A DNA stretch of 15,117 bases, taken from the NCBI GenBank assembly GCA_014729735.1, contig WJJN01000113.1, positions 1 through 15,117 of the forward strand, read 5' to 3'. This stretch comes from Candidatus Zhuqueibacterota bacterium (lineage in GTDB: Bacteria; Zhuqueibacterota; Zhuqueibacteria; Thermofontimicrobiales; Thiofontviventaceae). Below the pieces are notes generated by a model. The model had not been told where the DNA came from and did no database searches. It saw only the letters and a program-made list of their open reading frames with translations. This document shows positions 14,958-15,117 of this stretch, one piece after another (within the stretch, counting starts at the first letter, position 1; every line of letters starts with the position of its first letter). Both the position numbers and the translations under genes were made by a program.

Positions 14958-15117
14958 TCAATTCTCTTTTTGTTTCTCAATCATCCCCCTCAAAAACTCC
15001 ACTTCCTCCATCCAATGCTGCAACATTTTCTGCTGTACTTTTTCAGGAAAATCGGAGCGTCGCTTCCAGTAATTCAGGAACAGAACACCGCCAGGCATGA
15101 AGCGACAGTAGCCCTGG
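14958..15117 (-). CDS. C-terminal end of an unrecognised protein, 5' end outside window
   Basis: The frame entering from the right edge codes for 52 residues and stops with TGA at 14958-14960, three bases before the GNAT start. The visible peptide starts GYCRFMPGGVLFLNYWKRRS and continues with an amphipathic, charged helix (EKVQQKMLQHWMEEVEFL) ending in EKQKEN. I do not recognise the family. A deacetylase, hydrolase or sugar-processing enzyme would suit the locus, but nothing in these residues shows it. The 3-base gap to the next gene suggests it belongs to the same operon. Confidence 0.6.
   Translation of the reverse strand, partial: QGYCRFMPGGVLFLNYWKRRSDFPEKVQQKMLQHWMEEVEFLRGMIEKQKEN

Noticed and set aside
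1..15117. CRISPR arrays, tRNA or rRNA genes, insertion sequences
   Set aside because: No regularly spaced repeats, cloverleaf-like segment, rRNA block or transposase motif was found on reading both strands.

Overview
The window is one long stretch of a surface-polysaccharide (exopolysaccharide or O-antigen type) biosynthesis locus. Every convincing gene lies on the minus strand, so the locus reads from the right edge to the left edge. I see no tRNA, rRNA, CRISPR array, insertion sequence or plus-strand gene. The DNA is moderately A+T-rich. The presence of a lipid-linked-oligosaccharide flippase and an O-antigen ligase/polymerase points to a Gram-negative bacterium. Gene style (right-handed beta-helix protein, NodB-like protein, exosortase-locus-like sugar genes) would fit an FCB-type or related environmental lineage such as Calditrichota, KSB1 or Marinimicrobia, but the phylum is a guess.

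Order in the direction of transcription: the C-terminal end of an unrecognised protein (right edge), a large GNAT acetyltransferase, a WbbL-like GT2 glycosyltransferase, a GT4 glycosyltransferase resembling the exosortase-associated Stp2 type, an O-antigen ligase/polymerase, a Wzx-type flippase, a second GT2, a divergent NodB/polysaccharide-deacetylase-like protein, a TuaC-like GT4, an asparagine-synthase-type amidotransferase (asnB), a third GT4, a 33-codon relic of yet another GT4 C-terminus, a GT9-like protein, and finally a secreted beta-helix protein that runs off the left edge. That last gene (1..1632) stays open for 544 codons and has no stop inside the window.

As a pathway, the glycosyltransferases would build a repeat unit on a lipid carrier at the cytoplasmic face. 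The acetyltransferase, the deacetylase-like protein and the amidotransferase could modify sugars. The flippase exports the unit, the ligase/polymerase extends or transfers it, and the beta-helix protein may bind or process the polymer outside the cytoplasm. No sugar-nucleotide synthesis gene, initiating phosphoglycosyltransferase, chain-length regulator or exosortase lies in the window. Those would have to be outside it.

Junctions are extremely tight: TAATG stop/start overlaps at 13851, 5852 and 3993, a directly abutting TAA-ATG at 8179, and 25-29 bp overlaps at two others. The first promoter must be upstream of the right edge. The clearest anomaly is the GT4 relic at 2683..2784, in frame just after the stop of the complete GT4 gene and overlapping the next start as ATGA. 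An imperfect direct repeat at its upstream end recurs just before the beta-helix gene. Together they look like the scar of a cassette exchange.
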